From an uncultured Sphingomonadaceae bacterium (GTDB taxonomy: Bacteria > Pseudomonadota > Alphaproteobacteria > Sphingomonadales > Sphingomonadaceae): a stretch of DNA of 7,041 nt. Below the pieces are notes generated by a model. The model did not search any database, had not been told where the DNA came from, and saw only the letters and a program-made list of their open reading frames with translations. Below, one piece after another: positions 6,639 to 7,041 of this stretch. Position numbers and translations under genes: made by a program. The stretch's first letter is position 1; every line of letters starts with the position of its first letter. The stretch spans positions 1-7,041 of the forward strand of contig CAMLKX010000100.1 of NCBI GenBank assembly GCA_946480515.1. The letters run 5' to 3'.

Positions 6639-6752
6639 ATGGAAATGACAATCGAACCGCAAGGCGGTTGCCATTGCGAGCCGAAGGTGACCGCGACCGG
6701 TGACCTCAACTCGGGATTGCGTGCCCCGCAGCGATCCGCTCAAGGAAATTGA
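6639..6752 (+). CDS. Possible 37-residue small ORF or gene remnant (doubtful)
   Basis: ATG at 6639 preceded by AAAAGG (spacing about 4) opens a 37-codon frame ending in TGA at 6750-6752, 58 bp before the monooxygenase start. The peptide contains GGCHC at residues 9-13 and ATGDLNSG after it, faintly like the GGCHCGAV...TG start of glutathione-dependent formaldehyde-activating (GFA) proteins, but the rest of that domain is absent. It may be a leader peptide, a decayed GFA fragment or chance. Not recognised as any known small protein. Confidence 0.15.
   Translation: MEMTIEPQGGCHCEPKVTATGDLNSGLRAPQRSAQGN
6685..6706. repeat. Imperfect 22-bp dyad with GGTGACC direct repeats
   Basis: AGGTGACCG (6685-6693), CGAC, CGGTGACCT (6698-6706): nine-base arms complementary except for the central G of each. 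GGTGACC is therefore also a direct repeat with a 13-bp period (6686 and 6699). A smaller perfect hairpin, AACCGC-AAG-GCGGTT, lies just upstream at 6655-6669. These could be protein sites or leader RNA structure; they overlap the doubtful small ORF. Confidence 0.3.
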
Positions 6753-6810
6753 ACCGCGGTCTCACCGCTTCGCAAACAGAGATACATCGGAATCGAAAAA
6801 AGGCAGACAT

Positions 6811-7041
6811 ATGGACATGAGAACGCAGACTTCGTCACAGATGCTTGACAGTGGCCAGCGCCCCCTTCCTCTCGCTGACACTCCGGAACTGCGAGCAGCG
6901 CTGAAGGAGGCAAACCTCCAGACCCTGCTGATGGTGTATGTCCACCTGACGCATGATGAATCGATGCTGCAGACCTTCCAGGTGCACATCCATCCTCCCT
7001 ATACCAATCCCGACTATGTGATCCCGCAGGACTGCATCGAC
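6811..7041 (+). CDS. Flavin-containing / Baeyer-Villiger monooxygenase, HAPMO-like, N-terminus only
   Basis: Only the first 77 residues are in the window. The segment from residue 24, LRAALKEANLQTLLMVYVHLTHDESML, closely follows the N-terminal helical domain of 4-hydroxyacetophenone monooxygenase (LREHL..ADIPTLL...AHLTGD), a domain that precedes the FAD-binding Rossmann fold in this subgroup of type I Baeyer-Villiger enzymes. Those enzymes use NADPH, FAD and O2 to turn ketones into esters or lactones. The FAD and NADPH motifs and the BVMO fingerprint lie beyond base 7041, so a plain flavin monooxygenase remains possible. AAGG at 6800-6803, seven bases before the ATG, supports the start; the N-terminus then has a length near that of the homologue. 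Preceded by several symmetric elements, including the dyad shared with the transaminase promoter region. Confidence 0.78.
   Translation, partial: MDMRTQTSSQMLDSGQRPLPLADTPELRAALKEANLQTLLMVYVHLTHDESMLQTFQVHIHPPYTNPDYVIPQDCID

Larger units (their letters stand above)
6423..6810. other. 388-bp non-coding region between ald and the monooxygenase gene
   Basis: No convincing gene is seen on either strand. From left to right it holds the post-ald stem-loop (6443-6476), dyad copy 2 (6542-6559), the 19-bp dyad (6577-6595), the 6655-6669 hairpin and the 6685-6706 dyad, then an AT-richer ribosome-binding stretch (AAAAAAGG, 6796-6803). The density of symmetric elements and the length fit a controlled promoter with a long leader for the monooxygenase. 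An in-frame GTG at 6700 could in principle extend the monooxygenase by 37 residues, but lacks a convincing ribosome-binding site. Confidence 0.55.

Noticed and set aside
1..7041. CRISPR array, tRNA/rRNA, insertion sequence or prophage features
   Set aside because: No spaced direct repeats, no tRNA-like cloverleaf, no transposase or terminal inverted repeats, and no phage-type proteins were seen.

Overview
The window is gene-dense, high-GC bacterial DNA that reads as a small catabolic neighbourhood. Protein styles (class III omega-transaminase, a divergent lrp/ald pair, a hydroxyacetophenone-monooxygenase-like flavoprotein) and base composition suggest an alphaproteobacterium, quite possibly a sphingomonad. 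That placement is inference; no rRNA or tRNA is present to test it.

Layout. 1-1271 (minus): most of a pyruvate-type class III omega-aminotransferase, its C-terminus cut by the window edge. 1272-1450: divergent promoter region holding an 18-bp perfect-arm dyad, AGTTGAC-N4-GTCAACT. 1451-4685 (plus): a probable operon of an MFS carboxylate-type transporter, a RutE-like malonic semialdehyde reductase, and a cytoplasmic class C beta-lactamase/esterase-fold serine hydrolase. 4730-5242 (minus): an Lrp/AsnC regulator, divergent from 5340-6422 (plus): an intact alanine dehydrogenase. 6423-6810: a long intergenic region with a strong stem-loop just after ald, a second copy of the 18-bp dyad, two further dyads and a doubtful 37-codon ORF. 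6811-7041 (plus): the start of a Baeyer-Villiger/flavin monooxygenase whose N-terminal domain resembles 4-hydroxyacetophenone monooxygenase.

How the genes may work together. The transaminase would move an amino group from an amine or beta-amino acid to pyruvate, giving L-alanine plus an aldehyde or ketone. Alanine dehydrogenase, probably controlled by its divergent Lrp-type neighbour, would return the alanine to pyruvate and release ammonium. A ketone could be oxidised to an ester by the monooxygenase and cleaved by the serine hydrolase; an aldehyde such as malonic semialdehyde could be reduced by the RutE-like enzyme. The MFS protein would move substrate or product. The best evidence for joint control is that the 18-bp dyad upstream of the transaminase recurs (16 of 18 bases in matching orientation) upstream of the monooxygenase, 5.2 kb away. 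Individual gene calls are strong; the combined pathway and the operator are hypotheses.
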